Shown: positions 46,120 through 56,189 of the stretch, in pieces
Layout: every line of letters starts with the position of its first letter
Position numbering within the stretch: position 1 is the first letter of the stretch
Origin: Paraburkholderia kururiensis
GTDB lineage: Bacteria; Pseudomonadota; Gammaproteobacteria; Burkholderiales; Burkholderiaceae
Direction: 5' to 3'
DNA: 64,000 bases
Assembly (NCBI RefSeq): GCF_034424375.1
Contig: NZ_CP139965.1
Coordinates: 6,262,001-6,326,000, forward strand
The notes under the pieces: model-generated
Database searches by the model: none
Seen by the model: only the letters and a program-made list of their open reading frames with translations
Told to the model about the DNA's origin: nothing
Program-made: the position numbers and the translations under genes

Positions 46120-46316
46120 CCTATAACGGGTGAGTCTCGTCCCCAATGGAGACATGACCACAACCGCTACAGGTTGAGTTCTCGCGTTGTGCCGTATTCC
46201 AATGCCATCTTGCAATGGCCCTGAGATACTTCGATACAATCACAACCCTGACTGACCTACTCACGCCCATCTCACAAGGCGCTTTCGCATCAGTCAAATT
46301 ACTGCTGCTTCCTGAT

Positions 46317-46327
46317 TGTTAAAGAAC
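46317..46327 (-). promoter_or_regulatory. boxA antitermination site in the 16S-23S spacer
   Basis: GTTCTTTAACA on the minus strand, in the 293-bp spacer between tRNA-Ala and 23S, matches the rrn boxA consensus bound by NusB-S10. The rest of that spacer has no gene. Confidence 0.8.
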
Positions 46328-46412
46328 GACAGCGGCATCAACTTCATGCCGTCTGGCTGGCAGTCGCCAGGGCGCAGTACCCGCCTTCATGCGGATGCTG
46401 CGCGCTGGGGAC

Positions 46413-46488
46413 TGGTGGAGGCAGACGGGATCGAACCGACGACCCCCTGCTTGCAAAGCAGGTGCTCTCCCAGCTGAGCTATGCCCCC
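46413..46488 (-). tRNA. tRNA-Ala (anticodon TGC)
   Basis: 76 nt with encoded CCA. The acceptor starts GGGGGCATAGCTCAGCTGGG, the anticodon loop is CTTTGCAAG and the T arm has GGTTCGATCC. It lies in the rrn spacer as usual. Confidence 0.98.
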
Positions 46489-46577
46489 AAGCATAACCAA
46501 TTCATACCCAGGTGATCCGCCCTCCCCCTTCGGGGGTGGGATGCCCGTAGGTGCTGAAGCACCAACGCGCATCGACA

Positions 46578-46654
46578 TGGTGGGTCTGGTTGGATTCGAA
46601 CCAACGACCCCCGCCTTATCAAGACGGTGCTCTAACCGACTGAGCTACAGACCC
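46578..46654 (-). tRNA. tRNA-Ile (anticodon GAT)
   Basis: 77 nt with encoded CCA. It starts GGGTCTGTAGCTCAGTCGG, with anticodon loop CTTGATAAG and T-arm GGTTCGAATCC. It is the first tRNA of the rrn spacer. Confidence 0.98.
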
Positions 46655-46717
46655 CTGAGTCTGTCATTCATACAGCCGACAAGTGTGAGCGCTCTGACTT
46701 TGGACGCGCTGCTCTGG

Positions 46718-48249
<1,532 letters not shown>

Positions 48250-48504
48250 AACCTGTTACTGTCTCTGTCCGTCTCCGGACAGGTCGCTCAACTCGGTACT
48301 GACAGGTCGTGAATCTCTTCACTACCTTCCTTACCGTGTGAGACTCTTGATACCTTTGCTTCCCGGCAACTTCACGTCACCGGGCGCGCCGCCATCAAGC
48401 GCCCACACTTATCGGCTGTAAGTTTTTAAAGATCGTCCGCCGCGCCACCAGGACACCTCACCCCGGTACCGCCTGCGTCGCTGCATCAGCAGCAGAGAAA
48501 CGAG

Positions 48505-48533
48505 ATTATGAAGACTTCCGGGTCAGCCGTCAA
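48505..48533 (-). promoter_or_regulatory. rrn P1-like promoter
   Basis: On the minus strand TTGACG (48533-48528), a 17-bp spacer and CATAAT (48510-48505) make a strong promoter. An A-tract (AAAAAA, 48543-48538) upstream resembles an UP element. The leader to 16S is about 250 nt and contains a boxA-like GATCTTTAAAAA near 48430. The remaining DNA up to 48795 shows no gene. Confidence 0.8.
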
Positions 48534-48795
48534 CAGGTTTTTTACCGCTTCCACCCTGCCAGCCTCACCACCACCGCCCCGGAACGCCCCGCCACGCGGG
48601 CCTTCCCGTCTCTCCCCGCCCCGGCTCCCGGAGCGCGAAAGAGCGAGATTCTAGTCACCCCGCACACGCCTGGCAAGCAGTTTTTTTGGACTCTGGCCAA
48701 CGCACCAAAAAAGCTCCGACAAAACAGCGCTCGTACCGCAAAGAAGCAACCGGGATCATCCAAAGCCCGTTGCGCAGAAAGCGCTCTCACGCCCG

Positions 48796-49362
48796 CTACG
48801 CCACCGCATCCCCGTGCCGGTCCATCACGCGTTGCACGATCTCAAGGAAGTGCTCGACATCCGGCGTGACCCGATCCTTCTCCTTCGCCAGATCATCCCA
48901 ACGGCGCAGTCGCACTGCGTCCTGGGCGAACGGCTTGAGCAGAAACGCTTCCACACCCTCTTCGTCGAACACGCCGCCCTGTAGCTGCAGACTCCTTTTG
49001 GAATCGGCCGACAGCCGATCGAAGTACGTACGATCGCTCGCGCACAGGTACCGCTTCGCATCCACGTGCAGCCGAATCGGTTCCAGCACGCTGTCGGGCA
49101 GCACCGGCCGCAGGAACGGCAGCACGAAGTACTGATGCACGTCGTCGATGCCGCGCGCCGTCGGCGTTTCGCCCTGCTGGTTCAACAGATGCCCGAGGTC
49201 GTGCAGGAACGCCGCGGCGACGAGTTCCTCGCTCGCGCCTTCCTGTTCCGCCAGCGCACCGCTCTGCAGCGCATGCTCGAGCTGGCTCACCGGCTCGCCG
49301 CTATAGGCCATGCTCCCGTACTGCTCGAACAGCGTACGGACGTCGTCAACGTTCAATGCCAC
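48796..49362 (-). CDS. HD-domain protein of phosphonate operons (PhnZ-like oxygenase candidate)
   Basis: 188 residues. The HD metal site is complete: His30 (SQLEHALQSG), His54-Asp55 and His58 (FLHDLGHLL), His76 and His99. The pattern matches the phosphonate-associated HD family that includes PhnZ, a mixed-valent diiron oxygenase cleaving (R)-2-amino-1-hydroxyethylphosphonate to glycine and phosphate. Tyr20 lies where PhnZ has its gating Tyr. The start is a GTG at 49362, six bases after the stop of the dehydrogenase gene, with AGGA upstream. No PhnY-type 2-oxoglutarate hydroxylase, the normal PhnZ partner, is encoded here, so its substrate is an open question. Confidence 0.85.
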   Translation of the reverse strand: MALNVDDVRTLFEQYGSMAYSGEPVSQLEHALQSGALAEQEGASEELVAAAFLHDLGHLLNQQGETPTARGIDDVHQYFVLPFLRPVLPDSVLEPIRLHVDAKRYLCASDRTYFDRLSADSKRSLQLQGGVFDEEGVEAFLLKPFAQDAVRLRRWDDLAKEKDRVTPDVEHFLEIVQRVMDRHGDAVA

Positions 49363-49368
49363 GTGTTC

Positions 49369-50832
49369 CTACTCCCAAGGTAACGAAAACGTCTTCAGAT
49401 TCGTAAAGCTCTTCATCGCTTCCTGCACGCCTTCCTTGTATCCGAGCCCCGAGTCCTTGATGCCGCCGAACGGCGTGAGTTCGATGCGATACCCCGGCAC
49501 CTCCCACACGTTCACGGTCCCCACGCGCAGCTCGTTGACGAAACGCACGATCGCGTCCTGCCGGTTCGTACACACACCCGCAGACAAGCCAAACGCCGTG
49601 CCATTGCTGAGCCGGATGGCGTCGTCGAGGGTGTCGAATGCAATGACGGGCGACACGGGGCCGAACGTCTCTTCGCGCACGAGCGTCATCGACGCCTCGA
49701 CGCCATCGAGCACCGTCGGCGAATAAAGCGCGCCATCGCGTCGGTTGCCCACGAGCAGCCGCGCGCCTTGCGCCACGGCTTCATCGACGCGCGCCTCGAA
49801 GCACTTCGCCGCCGCCTCGTCGATCACCGTGCCCATCTGGCTGGATGAATCGAACGGATCGCCATACGTCCATGCACGTGTCTTCTCGACGACAAGCTCG
49901 GTGAATCGTTCGGCCACATCGCGCTGCACGAGCATTCGCTTCACCGCCGTGCAGCGCTGCCCAGAATTCTTGTACGAACCCTGCACGGCGAGCGTCGCTG
50001 CCCGTTCGAGGTCGGCGTCGGCGAGCACGATCAACGGGTCGTTGCCGCCCAGTTCCAGCACCGTGCGCCGATAGCCCGCCTTCGACGCGATGTATTTGCC
50101 GATCGCCACACCGCCCGTGAACGTCACGAGTTCCGCGAGCGGATGCGTGATCAGTTCGTCAGCAATCTCGCGCGGATCGCCGGTCAGCACCTGGAGCATC
50201 GGGTGAGGCAACCCCGCTTCGTAGAGTAGATCCGCGAACCACAGCGCCGAGAGCGGCACCTTCTCCGAAGGCTTCAACAGCACGCGATTGTTGGTCGCGA
50301 CCGCGGGCGCCACCTTGTGCGCGACCTGGTTCATCGGATGGTTGAACGGCGTGATCGCAACGATGACGCCCGCGAGCGGCTCGCGCTGCGTGAACACGCG
50401 ACGCTGCCTGCCGTGCGGAGTGAGGTCGCAGGAAAAGCTCTGGCCGTCGTCGCGCAATGCTTCGATGGACGCGAACTTCAACACGTCGGCCACGCGCCCC
50501 GTCTCGTAACGCGAGTCCTGTTTCGAGAGGCCCGATTCGAGCGATATCAGATCCGATGCTTGCTCGGCGCGCTCGCGCAGCAGCGCGCCGGCACGCTCGA
50601 GAATCTGCGAGCGCTCATAACGCGTGAGCTTCGCCTGATACGCGCCCGCGTAGTCGAACGCGGCACGCACATCGTCGACGCTTGCCAGCGGCACCGTGCC
50701 GACCCGCATTCCGCTGTACGGATCGAACACGTCCAGCGTGCGTTCGTGCGCGACGCGCTGGCCCGCGAGCCGCAGCGTTTCGGCACGGAACGCCGGATGA
50801 TCGCGTCGTGCCTCGTTCGCTACCTTGTTCAC
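49369..50832 (-). CDS. phnY: Phosphonoacetaldehyde dehydrogenase (aldehyde dehydrogenase superfamily)
   Basis: 487 residues. ALDH fold with NAD-binding ITPFNHPMNQVAHKVAP, general base Glu in RTVLELGGNDPLIV and catalytic Cys in NSGQRCTAVKR. It lies directly behind phnA and ahead of the HD gene, the context of the NAD-dependent enzyme that oxidises phosphonoacetaldehyde to phosphonoacetate (known from Sinorhizobium meliloti). The start is the GTG at 50832, within the phnA stop (GTGA) and after GGAGG. Specificity is inferred from context; the ALDH class is certain. The symbol phnY is also used for an unrelated hydroxylase. Confidence 0.9.
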   Translation of the reverse strand: MNKVANEARRDHPAFRAETLRLAGQRVAHERTLDVFDPYSGMRVGTVPLASVDDVRAAFDYAGAYQAKLTRYERSQILERAGALLRERAEQASDLISLESGLSKQDSRYETGRVADVLKFASIEALRDDGQSFSCDLTPHGRQRRVFTQREPLAGVIVAITPFNHPMNQVAHKVAPAVATNNRVLLKPSEKVPLSALWFADLLYEAGLPHPMLQVLTGDPREIADELITHPLAELVTFTGGVAIGKYIASKAGYRRTVLELGGNDPLIVLADADLERAATLAVQGSYKNSGQRCTAVKRMLVQRDVAERFTELVVEKTRAWTYGDPFDSSSQMGTVIDEAAAKCFEARVDEAVAQGARLLVGNRRDGALYSPTVLDGVEASMTLVREETFGPVSPVIAFDTLDDAIRLSNGTAFGLSAGVCTNRQDAIVRFVNELRVGTVNVWEVPGYRIELTPFGGIKDSGLGYKEGVQEAMKSFTNLKTFSLPWE

Positions 50833-52133
50833 GACGCCTCCACGTGGTTCAGCGCAAGGTCGAAGATGTCGAAGTTGCGCAGCCGCCGTCCGCCGTAGAG
50901 CCGTTCGACGCCCTCGATGCGCCGGTTGAACACGAGCGGCACGCTCTGCTCGGAAAGGCCGCCGTGCGAGCGCAGCGGCACGGTGAGGCCCGAGAGGTCG
51001 TGCGCTTCGCGCCGCGTGCCCAGCACGACGTCCCGCCGGCTGATAACAACAATGTCGCCGACGCGATCGCCCGGCAACTCGAAACGCTCGCATGCCGCAG
51101 CGTTGTCCAGCACAAGTTCGACGCCCTCCAGCGAACGCATGCGCGCCATCACCTCGGCCACATTGGCCTGCGCCGGCAAATACACCGTCGCAAACGACCC
51201 CAACGCTCCGTGATGCACCACATACGGATCGGTGATCGGCAAGATCACACGCGCTGCGCGCGCCCCGAGCCACGCATCGAGCACGTCCTGCAGATAGATC
51301 ACATTCGGCTCACCGCTTTTCGCATCATGCTTCGCGTTCATGCCGTGATCCGCGGTCAGGCCGATGGTCCATCCCAGCGCATCGAGCGTCGCGAGATAGC
51401 CGTCCATCATCGCGTAGAACGCGTTCGCGCCCTCGCTGCCCGGCGCGCATTTGTGCTGCACGTAGTCGGTGGTCGAGAGATACATGAGATCGGCCTGCCT
51501 GCTCTGCGCGAGCCGCACGCCGGCCGCGAACACGAACTCGGAGAGTTCGGCGCTGTACACGTCGGGCACAGGCCGGCCCACGAATTCCAGTACGTTCGCG
51601 ATGCCGTTTTCTTCCAGCGTGGCCGCGTCGGCCTTTTCTGCCGAGAAGCAGATGCCTTCGAGCTGCCAGCCGAGGAGACGCCGCAATTTGTCCTTCGCGG
51701 TCACGACAGCCACGCGCGCACCCGCACGGGCCGCCGTCGCGAGAATCGTTCCGGCGCGCAGATAGGCCGGGTCGTTCATCATCACCTCGGCACCCTTGCC
51801 GCCGTTCGCGTGCGGATCCCAGAAGTAATTGCCGCAGATGCCGTGCACCGACGGCGGCACGCCGCACACGATCGACAGGTTGTTGGGGTTCGTGAACGAC
51901 GGAATCACGCAGTCGCCCTTCGCTGCCGTCCCCTCCCGCAGCATGCGGCCGATGAACGGCGCCACGCCGGCCGCGACCGCGGCTTCAAGATAGTCGTACT
52001 CGCAGCCGTCCACGCAGATCACCGCGACCGGCTTCGACGCCAGTTGCCCCACGCGGTAGACACGGCCGTTCACGGCGACGTCGCTCCCGATGCTGCGCTT
52101 CGATGTGTCCTGCACGTTCGTATGTCCTTGCAC
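50829..52133 (-). CDS. phnA: Phosphonoacetate hydrolase
   Basis: 434 residues from the GTG at 52133; a GTG at 52115 with AAGGA upstream is an alternative. An alkaline-phosphatase-superfamily enzyme with two zinc ions that cleaves phosphonoacetate to acetate and phosphate. Visible residues: metal ligand Asp42 in VICVDGCEYDY, nucleophile Thr81 in PSFTNPNNLSIVCG, and later ligands in STTDYVQHK, LTADHGMNAKHD and RSHGGLSEQ. It is the last step of the pathway in this cluster, coupled by overlap to the dehydrogenase gene. Confidence 0.95.
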   Translation of the reverse strand: MQGHTNVQDTSKRSIGSDVAVNGRVYRVGQLASKPVAVICVDGCEYDYLEAAVAAGVAPFIGRMLREGTAAKGDCVIPSFTNPNNLSIVCGVPPSVHGICGNYFWDPHANGGKGAEVMMNDPAYLRAGTILATAARAGARVAVVTAKDKLRRLLGWQLEGICFSAEKADAATLEENGIANVLEFVGRPVPDVYSAELSEFVFAAGVRLAQSRQADLMYLSTTDYVQHKCAPGSEGANAFYAMMDGYLATLDALGWTIGLTADHGMNAKHDAKSGEPNVIYLQDVLDAWLGARAARVILPITDPYVVHHGALGSFATVYLPAQANVAEVMARMRSLEGVELVLDNAAACERFELPGDRVGDIVVISRRDVVLGTRREAHDLSGLTVPLRSHGGLSEQSVPLVFNRRIEGVERLYGGRRLRNFDIFDLALNHVEAS

Positions 52134-52187
52134 GCTGGTTTCGCCTGCCCGCGATTCACGTTACCCGCCACGCGCCATCGCCGGCCA

Positions 52188-52925
52188 TTACATTCGCTCG
52201 ATGCCACCCCGGCCCGCGACGCACGCGTTGTGCACCGTCCCTTCGCATGCTTCATGCGCCCGGCGCCGCCCGCCCTCCACGTGCGCGCGCATCAGCGCCG
52301 CCGCACGGTCGGCGTCGCGCGAGGCGAGCGCCGTCAAGATATCCCGATGTTCCGCGAGCGACCGTTCCATCGCGTCGGCCCGCGCCGCGAGCGCCGCGCG
52401 GCGAAAAAGGCTCAGTTCCCCCACGAGCCGCCGATACGTTTCATACAGCTTCGCGTTGCCCGCGCCCGCCACGATGGCGTCGTGAAACGTCACGTTGGCG
52501 CGCGCATAGGCATCGTGATCGTGCGCATCGAGCGCCTCGCGCATCGTTTCGACGCAACGGCGCAAGCACGCGACATGCATGGCATCGATACAGCCCGCCA
52601 GCCTCCGGCACGCCGCCTCTTCGAGCACCGCGCGCACGGCGTAAATCTCGTCGGCCTCGGCGAGCGATACGGTGCGCACGAACACGCCGCGATTCTTCTC
52701 GGTGCGCACAAGCCCCGCCTGTTCCAGCGCCCGGAAAGCCTCGCGCACCGGCCCGCGCGATACGCCGAGTCGCGCCGCCCAATCCGCTTCGTTGAGCTTC
52801 TCGCCGGGCGCGAGCGCCCTCTCCACGATGTGCCGCTCGATTTCGTCGCGCACGAGCGCCGTGAGCGAATGCCTGCGCACCACCTCGATAACGTCGACAG
52901 ACTCGGGTTGCATATTTTCAGTCAT
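52188..52925 (-). CDS. GntR-family regulator (FCD subfamily) of phosphonate utilisation
   Basis: 245 residues. Winged helix at about 20-85 with KLNEADWAARLGVSRGPVREAFRALEQAGLV, then an FCD domain containing EADEIYAVRAVLEEAACRRLAG and ANVTFHDAIVAGAGNAKL (metal ligands). It sits within the phn genes, 54 bp before phnA and 84 bp after phnV on the same strand, so it is probably the local regulator responding to 2-AEP or a pathway intermediate. The start could be the ATG at 52925 or 52913; neither has a strong ribosome binding site. Confidence 0.88.
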   Translation of the reverse strand: MTENMQPESVDVIEVVRRHSLTALVRDEIERHIVERALAPGEKLNEADWAARLGVSRGPVREAFRALEQAGLVRTEKNRGVFVRTVSLAEADEIYAVRAVLEEAACRRLAGCIDAMHVACLRRCVETMREALDAHDHDAYARANVTFHDAIVAGAGNAKLYETYRRLVGELSLFRRAALAARADAMERSLAEHRDILTALASRDADRAAALMRAHVEGGRRRAHEACEGTVHNACVAGRGGIERM

Positions 52926-53009
52926 TTCGACACATTTTGCCACCTTCGCGCGTGCGACCGAGGTGCGGCAGCCGCCTCCGCGGCGGTGGAGAAAAAAGAA
53001 CCGCGAGCA

Positions 53010-53927
53010 TCAATCCGTGCGGCGACGCGGTGCGCTCGCGGCGATCAGCAGCAACGCCGCCAGCGAGGCCAGCAGAAGAATCAGCGACAGCGCGGACGCC
53101 GGCAGGTAGTAGCCACGCTCCACCTGGCCCACCACGACGATCGGCACCGTCGCGAAGCCCGGCGGATAAACCGTGAGCGTCGCACCGAGTTCGCCGAGCG
53201 AAAGCGCGAAGCCGAGCGCGAGACTCGCGCGGATAGCCGGCACCAGCTGCGGCAGCACCACGCGGCGCAGCACCATCGAAGGCGGCGCACCCAGGCTGGC
53301 CGCCGCTTCCCTCAGCACCGTGAGTTCCGGCCGCAGCGCGGCAGCCGCGCAGCGATAACAGAACGGCAGCACCAGCGCGAGCTGCACAAGCACGACGATC
53401 GCCGCGGAACTCGACAGATCGACCGGCGCCTTGTGATACGCAATCAGCACCGCGAGACCGAGCACGACGCTCGGCACGCCGTTGGGCATCATCGCCACGG
53501 TGTCGAGCACGGCGCCGAGGCCGCGCCGGTCGCGGCCTTCGAGCGCCAGCGCAAGCCACAGCCCGAGCGCCGTGCCCAGCACCGAGACGCCGAAGCCGAT
53601 CTCGAGGCTCGTCGTCAACGCGTCGAAGTCGCTCGACGAGAGGCGCTCGAACCAGCGCGTGCTGAAGCCGTCGGGGAAGATCGTGCCGGACCAGTGCGAG
53701 GCGACGCTCGAGAGCGCCACCACGATCACGGGCAGCACGAAGAGCCAGAAGCACAGCAGTGCGGCAAGCGCGAGCAGCGCGCCGCCCGCGATGCGCGCCG
53801 GCAGGCTGCGCTGCACGGCGCATGCGCGACGATGCAGCGGCGGCAGCACGGCCGGCTCCGCGGCGGCCGGCGCCGGCGCCGGCGCCGGCAAAGCGGAATC
53901 CATGCGGCTCATGCGTTCACTTTCCAT
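53010..53927 (-). CDS. phnV: 2-aminoethylphosphonate ABC transporter permease
   Basis: 305 residues, six membrane segments, with the permease signature AAASLGAPPSMVLRRVVLPQLVPAIRASLALGF (EAA loop that contacts the ATPase). It starts inside the end of phnU (11-bp overlap). The N-terminal 35 residues are Ala/Pro-rich. PhnU and PhnV form the membrane channel for 2-AEP. Confidence 0.9.
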   Translation of the reverse strand: MESERMSRMDSALPAPAPAPAAAEPAVLPPLHRRACAVQRSLPARIAGGALLALAALLCFWLFVLPVIVVALSSVASHWSGTIFPDGFSTRWFERLSSSDFDALTTSLEIGFGVSVLGTALGLWLALALEGRDRRGLGAVLDTVAMMPNGVPSVVLGLAVLIAYHKAPVDLSSSAAIVVLVQLALVLPFCYRCAAAALRPELTVLREAAASLGAPPSMVLRRVVLPQLVPAIRASLALGFALSLGELGATLTVYPPGFATVPIVVVGQVERGYYLPASALSLILLLASLAALLLIAASAPRRRTD

Positions 53928-54864
53928 CGCCCGCTCCTTCCGCCCTGCGTCGATTCACGCGCCGGTACAGCGCATAGAGCGAGAGCGACATCGCGAGCAT
54001 CACGACCGCGCCCGCCGCGGCCATCGGCAGGTCGAGGTCCACGGTCGCGGAGCTGTAGATGGCGACCGGCAGCGTCACGAGATGCGCGCTGCCCAGCACG
54101 AGCAGAATGCCGAACTCGTTGAGCGTGAGCAGGAAGCAAAGAATGGTGCCCGCCGCGATGCCGGGCCACGCGAGCGGCAGCACCACGCGCGCGGCCACCA
54201 TCCAGCCGCTCGCGCCGAGGCTGCGCGCCGCCTCGACGAGCCGCATGTCGAGCAGCGCGAACGACGCCAGCGTCGGACGCACCACGAACGGCGAATAGAA
54301 CACGACCTCGGCCAGAATCACGCCGCCGATGCCGAAGAGGAAATCGAACGACGCGGAATCCAGATGCAGCAGCTTTTGCAGCGCGATGCTCACGGAGCCC
54401 TGCGAGCCGTACAGGAAGATCAGCGTGAAGGCGACGAGAAACGATGGGAACGCGACGAACAGTTCGAGGAAGCGCGTGACGAGCCGCGCGCCCGGGAACG
54501 GCTTGAAGAACAGGATGGCCGCGAGCGCCACGCCCAGCACCGACGCGATGCTCGCGCTCGCGAACAGCACCCACAGCGTCGTGCCGATCACGCCGCGCGA
54601 TTCCGGGTTCTGGAAGAACGCGGCATAGGCGTGCAGGCTCAGACCGTGCGGCCCCGTGAGGCTCAGCAGCACGAGCCGCACGAGCGGATAGATCACGAGC
54701 GGTCCCAGCACGATCACGGCGAGCAACAGCAGATGCCCTTGCGCAAGCCGCTCGCGACGCCGCACCGCCGCGGCATGCGAAGCCGCCATCGCGGCCCGGC
54801 GGGCGCCGGCCGCGTCGGCTGCCGGCGCTTCAGGACGGATCTCAGGGTTGAACAAGGACGACAT
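53917..54864 (-). CDS. phnU: 2-aminoethylphosphonate ABC transporter permease
   Basis: 315 residues, six membrane segments, with EAA loop EAARSLGASGWMVAARVVLPLAWPGIAAGTILCF. Relative to PhnV it has the longer N-terminal cytoplasmic tail. It overlaps phnT by 23 bp at its start and phnV at its end, so the three are translated together. Confidence 0.9.
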   Translation of the reverse strand: MSSLFNPEIRPEAPAADAAGARRAAMAASHAAAVRRRERLAQGHLLLLAVIVLGPLVIYPLVRLVLLSLTGPHGLSLHAYAAFFQNPESRGVIGTTLWVLFASASIASVLGVALAAILFFKPFPGARLVTRFLELFVAFPSFLVAFTLIFLYGSQGSVSIALQKLLHLDSASFDFLFGIGGVILAEVVFYSPFVVRPTLASFALLDMRLVEAARSLGASGWMVAARVVLPLAWPGIAAGTILCFLLTLNEFGILLVLGSAHLVTLPVAIYSSATVDLDLPMAAAGAVVMLAMSLSLYALYRRVNRRRAEGAGDGK

Positions 54865-55984
54865 CGTCTGCCTCGTAACGCAGTGACACGCGTGCGCCGC
54901 GCTCCGGCGCCATCCCTACGCCGCGCTGGGCCGTGACGAGCACCGGTTCGGCCGGCCACGCGTCGAGCGTGACCGAAACCGAAAGCACCGGCCCATACCA
55001 TTCGACGGACGCAATCGTGCCGTGCAACGGCCCTTCGCCGAGCGGCACGATGCGCAGGCTTTCGGGACGCAGGCACGCAAGACGGTCGCGTTCGACGTGA
55101 CGCGGGTCGCCCAGCGGAAAAGCCACGTGCGGCGGCAGCAGATTAGCCGGCCCCAGGTAGCGCGCCACGTAGGCGTCGTTGGGCGTGTCGTACAGCGCCT
55201 GCGGCGTGCCGAGCTGTGCGATGCGGCCATCGCGCATCAGCAGCGTGCGGTCGGACAGCACGAGCGCATCGTCCTGGTCGTGCGTCACGCAGACGATCGT
55301 GAGATTCGGCAGCCGCTCGTGCAGCGCCTTGAGTTCGGAGCGCACGGAGGCGCGCAGGTTCGCGTCGAGCGCTGACAGCGGCTCGTCGAGCAGCAGCACG
55401 TCGGGCTCGATCACGAGCGCGCGCGCAAGCGCCACGCGCTGCTGCATGCCGCCCGAAAGCTGCGCGGGCATCACGTGGCCCGCATCGCCGAGTTGCACGA
55501 GCTTGAGCGCATCGGCCACGCGCCGCGCGATTTCCTTCGATGCAATGCGCCGCGCCCGCAAGCCGAACGCGACATTTTCGAACACCGAGAGATGCGGAAA
55601 CAGCGCGTAGCTCTGGAACAGCAGTCCCAGATTGCGGCGATGCGGCGGCACGTGAGTCAGGTCGCGACCCGCAACCGTGAGCGTGCCCGTCAGGCCGTCC
55701 GCTTCGATGAAACCCGCGATGAAGCGCAGCAACGTCGTCTTGCCGCAGCCGCTGCGGCCCAGCACCGTGAGCAGTTCGCCGCGCGCGATGGTGAGCGAGA
55801 GATCGTCCAGCACCGTGCGCGAGCCGAAGCGCACCGTGAGGTGCTCGATCTCCACACCCGCCGCGCCCCCGGCAGCCCAGGCCGCGGGTATATCGAGGCC
55901 CGCCGCGCCCGCCAACGACGACGCGGCCACAGCCGCCGTAGCGGCGCGCGTCGCTGCGCCCTGCGCCGTACTCTCAGTTGTCAC
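54842..55984 (-). CDS. phnT: 2-aminoethylphosphonate ABC transporter ATPase
   Basis: 380 residues. Walker A (LGRSGCGKTTLLRF), Q-loop (LLFQSYALFPHL), signature LSGGMQQRVALARAL, Walker B with catalytic Glu (VLLLDEPLSALD) and H-loop (CVTHDQDDAL), then a TOBE regulatory domain from about 290. The start is the GTG at 55984 with GGAGG six bases upstream. The first about 45 residues are Ala-rich and extend beyond related ATPases. It powers uptake of the ligand bound by PhnS. Confidence 0.93.
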   Translation of the reverse strand: MTTESTAQGAATRAATAAVAASSLAGAAGLDIPAAWAAGGAAGVEIEHLTVRFGSRTVLDDLSLTIARGELLTVLGRSGCGKTTLLRFIAGFIEADGLTGTLTVAGRDLTHVPPHRRNLGLLFQSYALFPHLSVFENVAFGLRARRIASKEIARRVADALKLVQLGDAGHVMPAQLSGGMQQRVALARALVIEPDVLLLDEPLSALDANLRASVRSELKALHERLPNLTIVCVTHDQDDALVLSDRTLLMRDGRIAQLGTPQALYDTPNDAYVARYLGPANLLPPHVAFPLGDPRHVERDRLACLRPESLRIVPLGEGPLHGTIASVEWYGPVLSVSVTLDAWPAEPVLVTAQRGVGMAPERGARVSLRYEADDVVLVQP

Positions 55985-56069
55985 CGGCTACCTCCTCCAG
56001 ACGTCGAGCCTGTACGCGGCGAACGCGACAGGCCCGGGATTCAGAACATGGCAGCAGCGCTGCGGCGCA

Positions 56070-56170
56070 AGTGGGCTTGAAGTTCACGCGAAGCTCACCC
56101 GAACTTCGCACAAGGCTCACACGAAACCCCGTGCGAAACCGCACATGAAACTCGCCTGAAACGCCACCTG
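56070..56170. repeat. Degenerate repeat tract between phnT and phnS
   Basis: About eight imperfect units built on a GAA(A/G)CTCAC-like word (for example GAAGTTCACGC, GAAGCTCACCC, GAACTTCGCA, GAAACCCCGTGC, GAAACTCGCC) occur in the 205-bp gap. Such a gap is unusual inside an ABC transporter operon. Confidence 0.6.
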
Positions 56171-56189
56171 CCCGTGCGCCGCACCGCCC

